Below are positions 52,831 through 61,439 of a stretch of 64,000 bases of DNA, piece after piece. The translations under genes were made by a program, and so were the position numbers. Where the stretch lies: contig NZ_FPBH01000007.1 of NCBI RefSeq assembly GCF_900116445.1, positions 239,696 to 303,695 on the forward strand. The letters run 5' to 3'. The stretch's first letter is position 1. Each line of letters opens with the position of its first letter. This DNA comes from Paraburkholderia aspalathi. GTDB lineage: Bacteria > Pseudomonadota > Gammaproteobacteria > Burkholderiales > Burkholderiaceae. The notes below the pieces were generated by a model. The model worked only from the letters and a program-made list of their open reading frames with translations. It did no database searches and was not told the DNA's origin.

Positions 52831-52846
52831 TATCTACTCGTAGATA
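52831..52846. promoter_or_regulatory. TetR operator copy at its own gene
   Basis: TATCTAC-TC-GTAGATA is a perfect 7+7 inverted repeat, 11 bp before the TetR start codon. It matches the sequence in front of ohr. Confidence 0.78.
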
Positions 52847-53064
52847 GACTGTCAAGCGACTTCGCACTTTTTTCAGTCGATGCGACGTGGTTATCAGACA
52901 TGAAGGCAGAGCCGCTGTGGCATAGACTGTTTTCTGTCGCCGGCTCAACCGTTGCCTATCCTGCGAAGCACCGTGGGAGACAGAGCCCGCCACCGGCGCC
53001 GCCGGTGGCGTCGAAAACGGCATTCCGTCCATCCTTTGTTCCAGTTGGTCGACGAGATCTCATC

Positions 53065-53973
53065 ATGGAATATATCGAAAGCCTACGCATTTTCCGGTCG
53101 GTGGTCGAACTGAAGAGTTTCACCCGCGCGGCGGATATTCATGGGCTGGCCCGGCCGGCAGTGTCGCGGGCAATCGCGGGGCTGGAAGAGAGGATCGGAT
53201 GCCGGCTGTTAAACCGGACGACCCGGCAGGTCTCACTCACCGAAGCCGCGGAACGATTCTACGAAGGCTGCGTGCGTATCCTGGACGACCTGGATGTACT
53301 CGAAGCGGACGTAGCCAACCAGACACGCGAAGCGGGTGGTGTCTTACGCCTCGTCGCTCATACGACGGCGACGGTAAGCCGGCTGGTTCCCCTGATCGCC
53401 GGATTCAAGCGGGCCCATCCGAAGGTCACGCTCGACGTGACGCTGACTGAACGGCCCGTCGACCTGGTCGGCGACGGGTTCGACCTGGGCCTCATTCTTC
53501 CGTACATGCTGACGAGCGAAACGACGGTCGTGCGTCTGCTCGAACGCATTCCGGTTGTCATCGTCGCGACGCCGCAGTATCTGCAGGCGTCGTCAACGCC
53601 GGGAGATCCGTCGGAACTGGCCAAGCATCTTTTTGTGCCGATGTCGCCGTCCATTCGTCGCCCCGTCATCGGCTTCCGGCTTGGCGCGGACGAGCTGAGC
53701 GTTCCGCTTCGTTTCGATGTTTCGTCGAACAGCCCCGCCTTCAACCTGGAAATGGTGCTGCAGGGTTTCGGAATCGGTGTCGTGCCGGCAGCCCTTGTAG
53801 AGAACGAATTGGCCTCGGGAAAGCTCGTCCAGTTGCTCACCGGTTCGCAGCTTGTCGACGACAGCGTCGAAATCCAGCTCGCTTATAGCAACCGGACCCT
53901 GCTGCCTGCCAAAGTGCGTGCGTTTATTGACTATGCGGCTGCCTTCTTCGAAACGCTGGCGACATCGCGCTAA
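53065..53973 (+). CDS. LysR-family transcriptional regulator
   Basis: A 302-residue LysR protein. The winged helix is at residues 1-60 (S-F-T-R-A-A-D-I-H-G-L-A-R-P-A-V-S-R-A-I-A-G-L-E), then a linker helix and an effector domain with G-D-G-F-D-L-G-L-I near 135 and G-F-G-I-G-V-V-P near 230. The ATG at 53065 begins the usual M-E-Y-I-E-S-L-R-I-F-R-S-V-V-E-L. It is divergent from the TetR gene, but a LysR target there is not evident; no adjacent enzyme gene runs divergently that fits. Confidence 0.93.
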   Translation: MEYIESLRIFRSVVELKSFTRAADIHGLARPAVSRAIAGLEERIGCRLLNRTTRQVSLTEAAERFYEGCVRILDDLDVLEADVANQTREAGGVLRLVAHTTATVSRLVPLIAGFKRAHPKVTLDVTLTERPVDLVGDGFDLGLILPYMLTSETTVVRLLERIPVVIVATPQYLQASSTPGDPSELAKHLFVPMSPSIRRPVIGFRLGADELSVPLRFDVSSNSPAFNLEMVLQGFGIGVVPAALVENELASGKLVQLLTGSQLVDDSVEIQLAYSNRTLLPAKVRAFIDYAAAFFETLATSR

Positions 53974-54106
53974 TTCAGCGCCGACGAAAACAACCGGCGA
54001 AGCGCGCCGGAAGAATAAAAGGGCGGGATGAGTCGATTGGTGCACGAAACGACAACAAACTGATAATCCGGCCAGCATCGCTTCCCGACGGGGGCCGCAT
54101 TACTCT

Positions 54107-54118
54107 GTGCGTATGCAC
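54107..54118. promoter_or_regulatory. MarR-type operator copy 4, overlapping the start codon
   Basis: GTGCGTATGCAC contains the ATG (54113-54115) of the following MarR gene. The sequence equals copy 2 exactly. Confidence 0.72.
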
Positions 54119-54547
54119 TCAAACGATCTTCCGGACGACGACTGCTTTGCTCTTCGTCAAGCCTCCCGACATATTTCGAAGCTTTACGAGCGTCATTTGT
54201 CTGAGGCCGGCATCACGCCCACGCAGTTCAGCGTCCTCAGAACACTGAGTCGTTGTACGAATCTGACGATGGCCGAGTTGGCCAAAGCGATGGTGATGGA
54301 CAGAACGACGCTCGTTCGAGCGCTTAAACCCCTGCTCCGGCGCGGCCTCGTGCTTGCTCCTGCCGAACCGCAAAGCAATCGGCGGCTGCGAGTCGTACTC
54401 ACCCGAAGAGGGTTGACGAAGCTCGACGAAGCGGCCGCTCATTGGGCAACAGCGCAGGCCAGTTTCGAACGTAGTTTTGGCCAGCAACAGGCAGCGCATC
54501 TGCGAAGTGAACTGTTTCGCATGACGAGCTACCTGTCCGAAAGATAA
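54113..54547 (+). CDS. MarR-family regulator (third paralogue)
   Basis: A 144-residue MarR protein similar to the pair at 20080 and 20582: D-D-D-C-F-A-L-R-Q-A-S-R-H-I-S-K-L-Y-E-R-H-L, M-V-M-D-R-T-T-L-V-R-A-L-K-P-L and the ending L-R-S-E-L-F-R-M-T. The start is taken as ATG 54113, which lies inside the operator; GTG 54107 is also in frame. No ribosome site is visible before either, so the gene may be translated from a very short leader. It precedes the second pump and probably represses it and itself. Confidence 0.9.
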   Translation: MHSNDLPDDDCFALRQASRHISKLYERHLSEAGITPTQFSVLRTLSRCTNLTMAELAKAMVMDRTTLVRALKPLLRRGLVLAPAEPQSNRRLRVVLTRRGLTKLDEAAAHWATAQASFERSFGQQQAAHLRSELFRMTSYLSER

Positions 54548-54608
54548 CCACAACGCAACAGACTTATTCACCTCGTAGATCGATACACAAATATTTGAAC
54601 GCTATTGT

Positions 54609-54620
54609 GTGCATATGCAC
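54609..54620. promoter_or_regulatory. MarR-type operator copy 5 (second pump)
   Basis: GTGCATATGCAC, a perfect 12-bp palindrome 57 bp upstream of the NodT start, in the gap after the MarR gene. Confidence 0.78.
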
Positions 54621-54676
54621 TTCAAGCAATGCAAAGCCAAACAACCCAGATCAGCCAAAGGAAAACGGAAACCATC

Positions 54677-56185
54677 ATGAACCACGACCGACCCCAGCTC
54701 CGAACGAGCGCATGGGCTGCCACGATAGCCTCGGCGGTGGCGGCGCTTGGCCTCGCCGGATGCGTCAACTACGCCGGCATCAAGAGCGACAAGCAGATTG
54801 CCCCGCCCACCCAGTATGAAACGAAGGAGAGCTTGCCTGCCGAGGGCGGACAGTGGCCTGCAATGGATTGGGCCAAGCAGTTCGGCGATGCGCAGTTGCC
54901 CAGGCTGATCGACGAGGCACTGGCCGGCAATCCAACGATCGATCAGGCACGTGCACGCATTGAGAAAGCCTCTGCCTCAGTCGGCACGGCCCATTCCGCA
55001 CTCTATCCAAACGTGACGGGAAGCTATTCATGGACGCGCGAGCGCTATAGCGACAATGGGTCCGCTCCACCGCCGGTCAACGGCACCTGGCAGAGCGAGA
55101 ACAACGTGCTCGCCAGTGCTTCGTTTGATCTCGACCTGTGGGGCAAGAATCGCGAACGGCTTCGTCAGTCTGTCTCGCAGGAGAAGGTCGCCGAAGCCGA
55201 AGCCGAGCAGGTGCGCATCTCTTTGGCCGCGTCGGTGGCCAGCACCTACAACCATCTTGCGCAGCTCTATGCGTTGCGTGATATCGAGGCTCGCGAAGTG
55301 AAGAATCGCGAGGATATCGGCCGAATCACGGATGGGCGCGTGGGTGCGGGGCTCGACACCAACGTTGAGCGGCAGACCGCATACGGCGAAACCGCAACGA
55401 GCCGCTCCAGCGTCAGTGACCTCGATGGACAGATCACAACCGTCCGCTACCAATTGGGTGCCCTGCTCGGCGAAGGACCGGATGGCGGCCTCAAGATCGC
55501 CAACCCATCGCTTGGAGAGGGCGCCGGCGTCGCGCTTCCCGACAACCTGCCCGCCGACCTGATTTCGCGGCGCCCGGACATCGTTGCGGCCTATTGGCAG
55601 GTGGATGGAGCAATCCACGATGTAAAGGAAAAAAAGGCCGAGTTCTTTCCGGACGTCAATCTTTCCGCATCAGCTGCACTGGACGCGTTTGGCTGGGGGC
55701 GATTCCTGACGGCTGGAAGCGGCCAACTTCAGGCAGGACCCGCGATTCATCTTCCTATCTTCGACGCTGGTGCGCTGCGCGCCCAACTGAAGGGCCGCTA
55801 CGCGGACTTCGATTACGACGTCGCGACGTACAACCAGACGTTGATCAGCGCTTTATCCGATGTTGCCACGCAGGTCACGCAGATCCACTCGGCCGACCGT
55901 CAACTGGTCGATGCGCAGCAGGCCCTGGATGCACAGACCAAAGCCTACCAACTGGCGCTCGTTCGATACAAGGCTGGCTTGAATCAGCAACTGCAGGTAC
56001 TGAACGCCGACGACAACCGGCTCGCAGCCGAAACAGCTGTCGTGAACCTCGAAATGAATCGCCGCGGCATGCAAATCGGGCTGATCAAGGCACTAGGCGG
56101 CGGATTCGATGCTTCGCAGGCTGGCCTTGCCGCAAACACGGAGACACCGATTCCTGCGCCGTCCGGCAGCACGGCAACTCACTGA
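54677..56185 (+). CDS. Outer-membrane efflux lipoprotein, NodT/OprM family
   Basis: A 502-residue outer-membrane channel of the second tripartite pump. The signal peptide ends with the lipobox L-A-G-C near residue 26. OEP repeats contain F-D-L-D-L-W-G-K-N-R near 150 and I-S-R-R-P-D-I-V-A near 300. The ATG at 54677 is preferred because a TTG further upstream runs through the operator. It is first in this operon, whereas the first pump has the channel gene last, so the two clusters are not simple copies. Confidence 0.92.
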   Translation: MNHDRPQLRTSAWAATIASAVAALGLAGCVNYAGIKSDKQIAPPTQYETKESLPAEGGQWPAMDWAKQFGDAQLPRLIDEALAGNPTIDQARARIEKASASVGTAHSALYPNVTGSYSWTRERYSDNGSAPPPVNGTWQSENNVLASASFDLDLWGKNRERLRQSVSQEKVAEAEAEQVRISLAASVASTYNHLAQLYALRDIEAREVKNREDIGRITDGRVGAGLDTNVERQTAYGETATSRSSVSDLDGQITTVRYQLGALLGEGPDGGLKIANPSLGEGAGVALPDNLPADLISRRPDIVAAYWQVDGAIHDVKEKKAEFFPDVNLSASAALDAFGWGRFLTAGSGQLQAGPAIHLPIFDAGALRAQLKGRYADFDYDVATYNQTLISALSDVATQVTQIHSADRQLVDAQQALDAQTKAYQLALVRYKAGLNQQLQVLNADDNRLAAETAVVNLEMNRRGMQIGLIKALGGGFDASQAGLAANTETPIPAPSGSTATH

Positions 56186-56250
56186 ACGACCAGATCGGCA
56201 CTCGGGCGTATCGGCCTGAGCGCGACCATCAAACTTTATTGGAGCTACCC

Positions 56251-57411
56251 ATGAACGCACCTCAGTCATCGTCGGATAAAGAGCCGGAAAAGAAGCCCGG
56301 CAAACGCAAACTCCTGCTCTCGCTGCTTGCCGCTTCGCTCGCGATCGCAGGCGCTGCGTATGGCGCTTTCTATTTCGTCGAAGCCCGTCATCACGTGGAT
56401 ACGGACGACGCCTACGTCAACGGCAACGTCGTCCAAATTACGCCGCAGGTCACGGGAACCGTCATCGGGGTCAATGCGGATAACACGCAAATCGTCAGGA
56501 AGGGCGAACCGATCGTCCAGATCGATCCCGCGGACGCCAGGATTGCGTTGCAACAGGCCGAGGCGAATCTGGGCCAAACCGTTCGCAGAGTGCATGGCCT
56601 GTATGCCGACGACGACAGATACCGCGCCGATATCGCTGAACGCCAATCGGATCTTTCGAAAGCGCAGGACGATCTGAAGCGCCGGCTTGCCACTGGCATG
56701 ACGGGGGCGGTGTCGGACGAGGAAATCTCACACGCACGTGACGCGGTCCGCTCGGCTCAGGCCTCGCTTGAAGCAGCCCGGCAGCAGCTTGGCGCCAATC
56801 GCGCGCTGACGGCCAACACGTCGGTCGAGAAGCATCCGGACGTACTGGCAAGCGCCGCCCACGTTCGCGACGCCTACCTGGCTTACGCGCGCACCACGTT
56901 GCCGGCCCCTGTGACCGGATATATCGCGCAGCGCTCGGTGCAGGTCGGGCAGCGCGTGTCACCCGGCGCAGCGCTGATGTCGGTGGTGCCGCTGGAGCAG
57001 GTCTGGGTCGATGCGAACTTCAAGGAGTGGCAGCTTCGTCACATCCGGGTTGGCCAACCTGTTGAGCTGACAGCCGACGTCTACGGCTCCTCCGTCGTTT
57101 ATCACGGCAAGGTGGTGGGCTTTACGCCGGGCACCGGATCGGCACTGGCGCTGTTGCCTGCGCAGAACGCGACCGGCAACTGGATCAAGGTCGTGCAGCG
57201 GCTCCCGGTACGCATCGAGATTCCGCCTGCGGAACTGGAAAAGCATCCGCTGCGTGTGGGTCTTTCAATGAACGTGGATGTCAACGTCAAGGACCCTGCC
57301 GGCGCCCAACTCGGTACGCAGTCTACGTCCGCCTATAAGACCGACGTTTTCGCGAAGTACGGCGACGAGGCCGATGCCGCGATCGCACGAATCATCGCCG
57401 AAAACGAATGA
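56251..57411 (+). CDS. HlyD-family membrane fusion protein (EmrA type)
   Basis: A 386-residue adaptor. There is one membrane anchor at about residues 20-42, then the H-V-D-T-D-D-A-Y-V-N-G-N motif. A lipoyl-like half, a coiled hairpin (about 100-200) and a barrel with Y-I-A-Q-R-S-V-Q-V-G and W-V-D-A-N-F-K-E follow. GGAG 6 bases before the ATG fixes the start. It is 65 bp after the NodT gene and 73 bp before the MFS gene. Confidence 0.93.
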   Translation: MNAPQSSSDKEPEKKPGKRKLLLSLLAASLAIAGAAYGAFYFVEARHHVDTDDAYVNGNVVQITPQVTGTVIGVNADNTQIVRKGEPIVQIDPADARIALQQAEANLGQTVRRVHGLYADDDRYRADIAERQSDLSKAQDDLKRRLATGMTGAVSDEEISHARDAVRSAQASLEAARQQLGANRALTANTSVEKHPDVLASAAHVRDAYLAYARTTLPAPVTGYIAQRSVQVGQRVSPGAALMSVVPLEQVWVDANFKEWQLRHIRVGQPVELTADVYGSSVVYHGKVVGFTPGTGSALALLPAQNATGNWIKVVQRLPVRIEIPPAELEKHPLRVGLSMNVDVNVKDPAGAQLGTQSTSAYKTDVFAKYGDEADAAIARIIAENE

Positions 57412-57484
57412 CCGCCGCTCATTGGACCGCGGCACGTGAAAGATGCCGCGCCTTTCTCGCCAGACACAGGACAGCCGTATCACC

Positions 57485-59041
57485 ATGACCACCAACCATC
57501 CCAATCACCCGCCGCTGACCGGGGCGACACTCGCTCTGGGTTCCCTGAGCGTTGGTCTCGCGGGCTTCATGACCGTGCTCGATTCGTCGATCGCCAACGT
57601 CGCCATTCCAACCATTTCCGGCAACCTCGGCGTATCAGTCGACGAAGGCACGTGGGTCATCACCGTCTTTGCCGCTGCGAATGCAATCGCGATTCCCTTG
57701 ACTGGCTGGCTGACGCAGAGGCTGGGGCAGGTCCGGCTGTTCGTCGGCTCGATACTGTTGTTCGTGTTCGCATCCTGGTTGTGCGGCATCGCGCCAACCT
57801 TGCCGATCCTGCTTCTTGCGCGTGTGTTGCAGGGCGCCGTGGCCGGACCGCTGATTCCAATGTCCCAGGCACTGCTGCTCAGTTCGTGGCCGAAAGCGAA
57901 ATCTTCACTGGCACTTTCGCTATTCTCAATGATTGTGGTGACCGGGCCGATTGTGGGTCCGGCACTTGGCGGGTGGGTCACGGACAGCTACAGCTGGTCA
58001 TGGATCTTCTATATCAACATCCCGGTCGGCCTATTCGCTGCCGCGATGGTCTGGCTTCTCTATCGCAAGCGCGATACGCCGGCCAGAAAGCTGCCGATCG
58101 ACGTTGTCGGGCTGGTGCTGCTGATCGTCTGGGTCGCGTCGCTTCAGGTGATGCTGGACAAGGGCAAAGATCTCGACTGGTTCTCTTCGAACACAATCAT
58201 CGTTCTGACTATCGTTGCCGCGGTGGGCCTTGCGCTTTTCATTGTCTGGGAGCTAACAGAGAAAAACCCTATCGTCGACCTTACCCTCTTCAAGCAGCGC
58301 AACTTTCTTGGAGGCACGGTTTCGATTGCTGTCGCGTATGGCATCTTCTTCGGCACGCTGGTGTTGCTTCCGCAGTGGATGCAGGAGTACCTGGGTTACC
58401 GGGCAGTCGATGCGGGACTCGCAACGGCGCCGCTGGGCATTTTCGCGGTGATCGGTGCGCCGATCATGGGTAAGATCCTGCCGCGCTCCGATGCGCGCAT
58501 CATCGGCACATTCGCGTTCATTGGCTTCGCGATCGTCTACTACATGCGCTCGTATTTCTATACGGATCTCAGCGAGGGGTACATCATTCTGCCGACCCTC
58601 CTGCAGGGTATTCCGATGGCACTGTTCTTCGCGCCGCTGACCGTGATCATCCTGTCAGGGCAACCGCCCGAAAAAGTGCCAGCCGCTGCCGGCCTGTCCA
58701 CCTTCGGACGCATGTTCTTTGGCGGCATCGGCACATCGATCGCGGGCGTCGTGTGGAACAACCGGACGATCATGCACCATGAAATCCTGACGCAGCAGTC
58801 GAGTCCGACCAACCCGATATTCAATGCGCAAATGAACACCTACCACTCAGCGCTTGGCCTGAGCCAGCAAGCGTCGTATGCGCTGTTCGACCATACGGTG
58901 CAGTCGCAGGCGGCCATGTTAGGGCTGAATGACGTGTTCTACGGAGCCGCGCTCATCATGATCATCATTATTCCGCTCATCTGGATCACGAAGCCAGGCA
59001 AGGCGGGCGGTTCGAGCGACGCGGCCGCGGCTGCGCATTGA
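57485..59041 (+). CDS. MFS drug efflux transporter, DHA2 (EmrB) family
   Basis: A 518-residue, 14-helix antiporter completing the second EmrAB-type pump. It has L-D-S-S-I-A-N-V-A-I-P-T-I in the first helix, G-W-L-T-Q-R-L-G-Q-V-R as motif A and V-V-T-G-P-I-V-G-P-A-L-G-G-W near 150 as motif C. The N-terminus M-T-T-N-H-P-N-H-P-P-L-T-G favours the ATG at 57485 over 57443. The likely substrates are hydrophobic toxic compounds. Confidence 0.94.
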   Translation: MTTNHPNHPPLTGATLALGSLSVGLAGFMTVLDSSIANVAIPTISGNLGVSVDEGTWVITVFAAANAIAIPLTGWLTQRLGQVRLFVGSILLFVFASWLCGIAPTLPILLLARVLQGAVAGPLIPMSQALLLSSWPKAKSSLALSLFSMIVVTGPIVGPALGGWVTDSYSWSWIFYINIPVGLFAAAMVWLLYRKRDTPARKLPIDVVGLVLLIVWVASLQVMLDKGKDLDWFSSNTIIVLTIVAAVGLALFIVWELTEKNPIVDLTLFKQRNFLGGTVSIAVAYGIFFGTLVLLPQWMQEYLGYRAVDAGLATAPLGIFAVIGAPIMGKILPRSDARIIGTFAFIGFAIVYYMRSYFYTDLSEGYIILPTLLQGIPMALFFAPLTVIILSGQPPEKVPAAAGLSTFGRMFFGGIGTSIAGVVWNNRTIMHHEILTQQSSPTNPIFNAQMNTYHSALGLSQQASYALFDHTVQSQAAMLGLNDVFYGAALIMIIIIPLIWITKPGKAGGSSDAAAAAH

Positions 59042-59159
59042 AAGACGGCTGGGTACCGTCGTCCGTACCGGGCACCATCCCACAAACCGTATAGGTACTG
59101 TACCGGCGTGGTTCGCTAGAATGCTCCGAGGGTCTTGTCGACCAACCTCGGAGCCACCC

Positions 59160-59789
59160 ATGTCCATGTCCTACCTCAGTCTCAGCGCGCTCCCCGCCGG
59201 CATTCTGTTCGCGCTCGTCACCACGATCACGCCCGGTCCGAACAACACGATGTTGCTCGCCTCGGGCGTCAACTTCGGCTTTCGCCGCACGCTGCCGCAT
59301 CTTTCGGGGATCAGCGCCGGGGTCGTGCTGTTGATGCTGTCGGTTGGGATTGGTCTGGGCGAAGCCTTCGTACACTTCCCCGTGCTGTACACGGTGCTCG
59401 AAGTCGCGAGCGTCGCGTACCTGTTGTATCTCGCGTGGAAAATCGGCACGTCGGGCGAGTTGAAGGTCAAGAAAGGCGAGCGCCGGCCCATGAAGTTTCA
59501 CGAAGCCATTGCGTTTCAGTGGGTCAACCCGAAAGCGTGGATGATGGTGCTGACCGCCGCCACCACGATCCACCTTAGCGAGAGCGCCAGCGTGAATGCC
59601 ATCGCGATGGCGGTGATCTTCTACGTGATCGGCTTTCCGTGCATCTGCCTGTGGGCGGGCTTCGGCACCGCGATGCGCAAAGTGCTGTCGGACCCGAAGC
59701 GGCTGCGCATCTTCAATGTGGCGATGGCGCTGCTGCTGGTGCTCTCGCTGTATCCGATCGCGCTCAAGCTGCTCGGCCAGTCCGTTTAA
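59160..59789 (+). CDS. LysE-family amino acid exporter
   Basis: A 209-residue exporter with about six membrane segments. The family motif T-P-G-P-N-N-T-M-L-L-A-S-G near residue 24 is clear, as is W-V-N-P-K-A-W near 125. LysE/RhtB proteins export amino acids or related metabolites. The ATG at 59160 has GGAG 7 bases upstream. It converges with a MocR gene that starts beyond it, 12 bp between the two stops. The exported compound is unknown. Confidence 0.93.
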   Translation: MSMSYLSLSALPAGILFALVTTITPGPNNTMLLASGVNFGFRRTLPHLSGISAGVVLLMLSVGIGLGEAFVHFPVLYTVLEVASVAYLLYLAWKIGTSGELKVKKGERRPMKFHEAIAFQWVNPKAWMMVLTAATTIHLSESASVNAIAMAVIFYVIGFPCICLWAGFGTAMRKVLSDPKRLRIFNVAMALLLVLSLYPIALKLLGQSV

Positions 59790-59801
59790 GGCCGAGTCCG
59801 G

Positions 59802-61217
59802 CTAGATCGCACCCTGCCCGACTCGCTCGATGAAGCGCCACAACGCGTCGTCGGTCGAGTACGGCGCGTTGAAACGGAACCAGGCGCTCGGGGCGTCGTC
59901 GGGACGGAAATAGGAGCCGGGTGCGAGCCAGATGCCGTGCTGGAGCGCGGCGGTCGCCACCTCGCCCGCGCGCTCCGCTTCGATCGGCAGGCGAGCCCAC
60001 AGGAACAGGCCGGCTCGCGGCCGGTGAAACAGTTCCAGGCCGAGCGAATCGAGCCTCTCTTCGACGGTCGCATGCGCGAGCTTGAGCCGCTCGTTCACGG
60101 CTTCCACGTGACGCGCGTAGCGCCCTTCGAGCAACACCTTGTCGACGATCCGTTCGATCGCTTCCGACGAGGTCAAACCCACCGCCATCTTCGTGCGCGC
60201 CAGTTCGCGCAGAACTGCCCGCTCGGCGACCACGTAGCCGCAACGCAACCCCGGCGTCACCGTTTTCGAAAAACCGCCCACGTAGAGCACGCGCTGCAAG
60301 CCTTCCATGGCGGCAAACAAAGGCGCGCCCGACGGCGCCAGTTCGCGGCTGACGTCGTCTTCGATCACCCACATGCGTTGACGCTCGGCGATCTGCAACA
60401 GACGGAACGCCGCCGACATGCCGAAGGTCGCGCCGGTCGGATTCTGCAGCGTGGTGTTGACGAAAATCGCTTTCGGCTTGTGCTGCGCGACCAGCGCTTC
60501 GAGCACGTCCGTATCGACGCCGGCCGGGGTGCGCGGCACGCCATGCACCACCAGCCCCGCCAGCTTGAGAATCTGCAGCAGATTGCAGTAACCGGGATCT
60601 TCGACGATCACGGCGTCGCCCGCGCGCAGCAACGTGCGGACGATCAGATCCAGCCCTTGCGTCGCGCCCTGCGTGAGCAATACGTTGGAGACATCCACAG
60701 GCAAACCGCGCCGGTCGAGCTGCTCGGCGATCCGCTCGCGCAGCGGCGCGAAGCCGTATGGATGCCCGTAGTCGCCGAGACGCGCCGCCGGCACGCGGCT
60801 CATTGCACGCAGCGCGTGCTGCAAACCCGTCTCGTTGATCCACTCGTTCGGCAGCCAGCCGCCGCCTGCCTTGATCGGCACCGAGTGATCGGCGAACACG
60901 TCCGACAGCAGCCAGGTCGCGGTCAGGCTCGGCGGCTGCCAGTCGGTCGGGGCCGCCCGCGCGGACTGCGCGCGCGCCGCCACTCGATAACCGGAACCGC
61001 GCCGCGCTACCACGAGCCCCATCGAAACGAGACGGTTGTAGGCCTCGGTCACCGTGAAAGTACTCAGTTCGTGGCTTTGCGCCAACTGCCGCACTGAGGG
61101 CAGCAGCGCGCCGGCACGCAGCGACTGCGCCTCGATGGCGCGCGCGAATCCCTGCACGACCTGCTCGACGAGCGTGGGAGCGGCGCGTCGGTCGCGCTCA
61201 AGTTGTAGTTCGATCAT
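59802..61217 (-). CDS. MocR-type regulator (GntR helix + aminotransferase fold)
   Basis: A 471-residue regulator. An N-terminal GntR winged helix (about 10-75, S-V-R-Q-L-A-Q-S-H-E-L-S-T-F-T-V-T-E-A-Y) is joined to a fold-type I aminotransferase domain. The pyridoxal lysine is Lys318 in G-G-F-S-K-T-V-T-P-G, with the aspartate in I-E-D-D near 287. Such proteins use PLP-bound metabolites to switch neighbouring genes. It is divergent from the aminotransferase at 61440, with direct repeats between them. Confidence 0.93.
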   Translation of the reverse strand: MIELQLERDRRAAPTLVEQVVQGFARAIEAQSLRAGALLPSVRQLAQSHELSTFTVTEAYNRLVSMGLVVARRGSGYRVAARAQSARAAPTDWQPPSLTATWLLSDVFADHSVPIKAGGGWLPNEWINETGLQHALRAMSRVPAARLGDYGHPYGFAPLRERIAEQLDRRGLPVDVSNVLLTQGATQGLDLIVRTLLRAGDAVIVEDPGYCNLLQILKLAGLVVHGVPRTPAGVDTDVLEALVAQHKPKAIFVNTTLQNPTGATFGMSAAFRLLQIAERQRMWVIEDDVSRELAPSGAPLFAAMEGLQRVLYVGGFSKTVTPGLRCGYVVAERAVLRELARTKMAVGLTSSEAIERIVDKVLLEGRYARHVEAVNERLKLAHATVEERLDSLGLELFHRPRAGLFLWARLPIEAERAGEVATAALQHGIWLAPGSYFRPDDAPSAWFRFNAPYSTDDALWRFIERVGQGAI

Positions 61218-61328
61218 GGTTCGGACTGAAAGGCCGGCCGCGACGGTCGGCTGCGTTGCCAGAAAGGTGGCCCGGAAAGCGTCAGATAAAGCGTCAAGTT
61301 AAGTCACCGCGCCATCATCGCGCGATCG

Positions 61329-61381
61329 ACACAGTTAGCGCAAATCCACCAACACAGTTAGCACCACACTGCGTCAACTGT
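61329..61381. promoter_or_regulatory. Candidate MocR operator repeats
   Basis: ACACAGTTAGC occurs at 61329-61339 and 61352-61362, 23 bp apart (about two helical turns). A reversed half-site AACTGT lies at 61376-61381. MocR-type regulators such as GabR bind spaced direct repeats. Confidence 0.65.
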
Positions 61382-61439
61382 TTATGCCGCCATTAAACCG
61401 CGGACGCTACAGTTTCGCTATCACTTCGAGGAGAAAATC

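Noticed and set aside
55594..56250. Long N-terminal extension of the second HlyD gene
   Set aside because: It overlaps the NodT C-terminus in another frame and does not resemble any protein. The ATG at 56251 has a good ribosome site.
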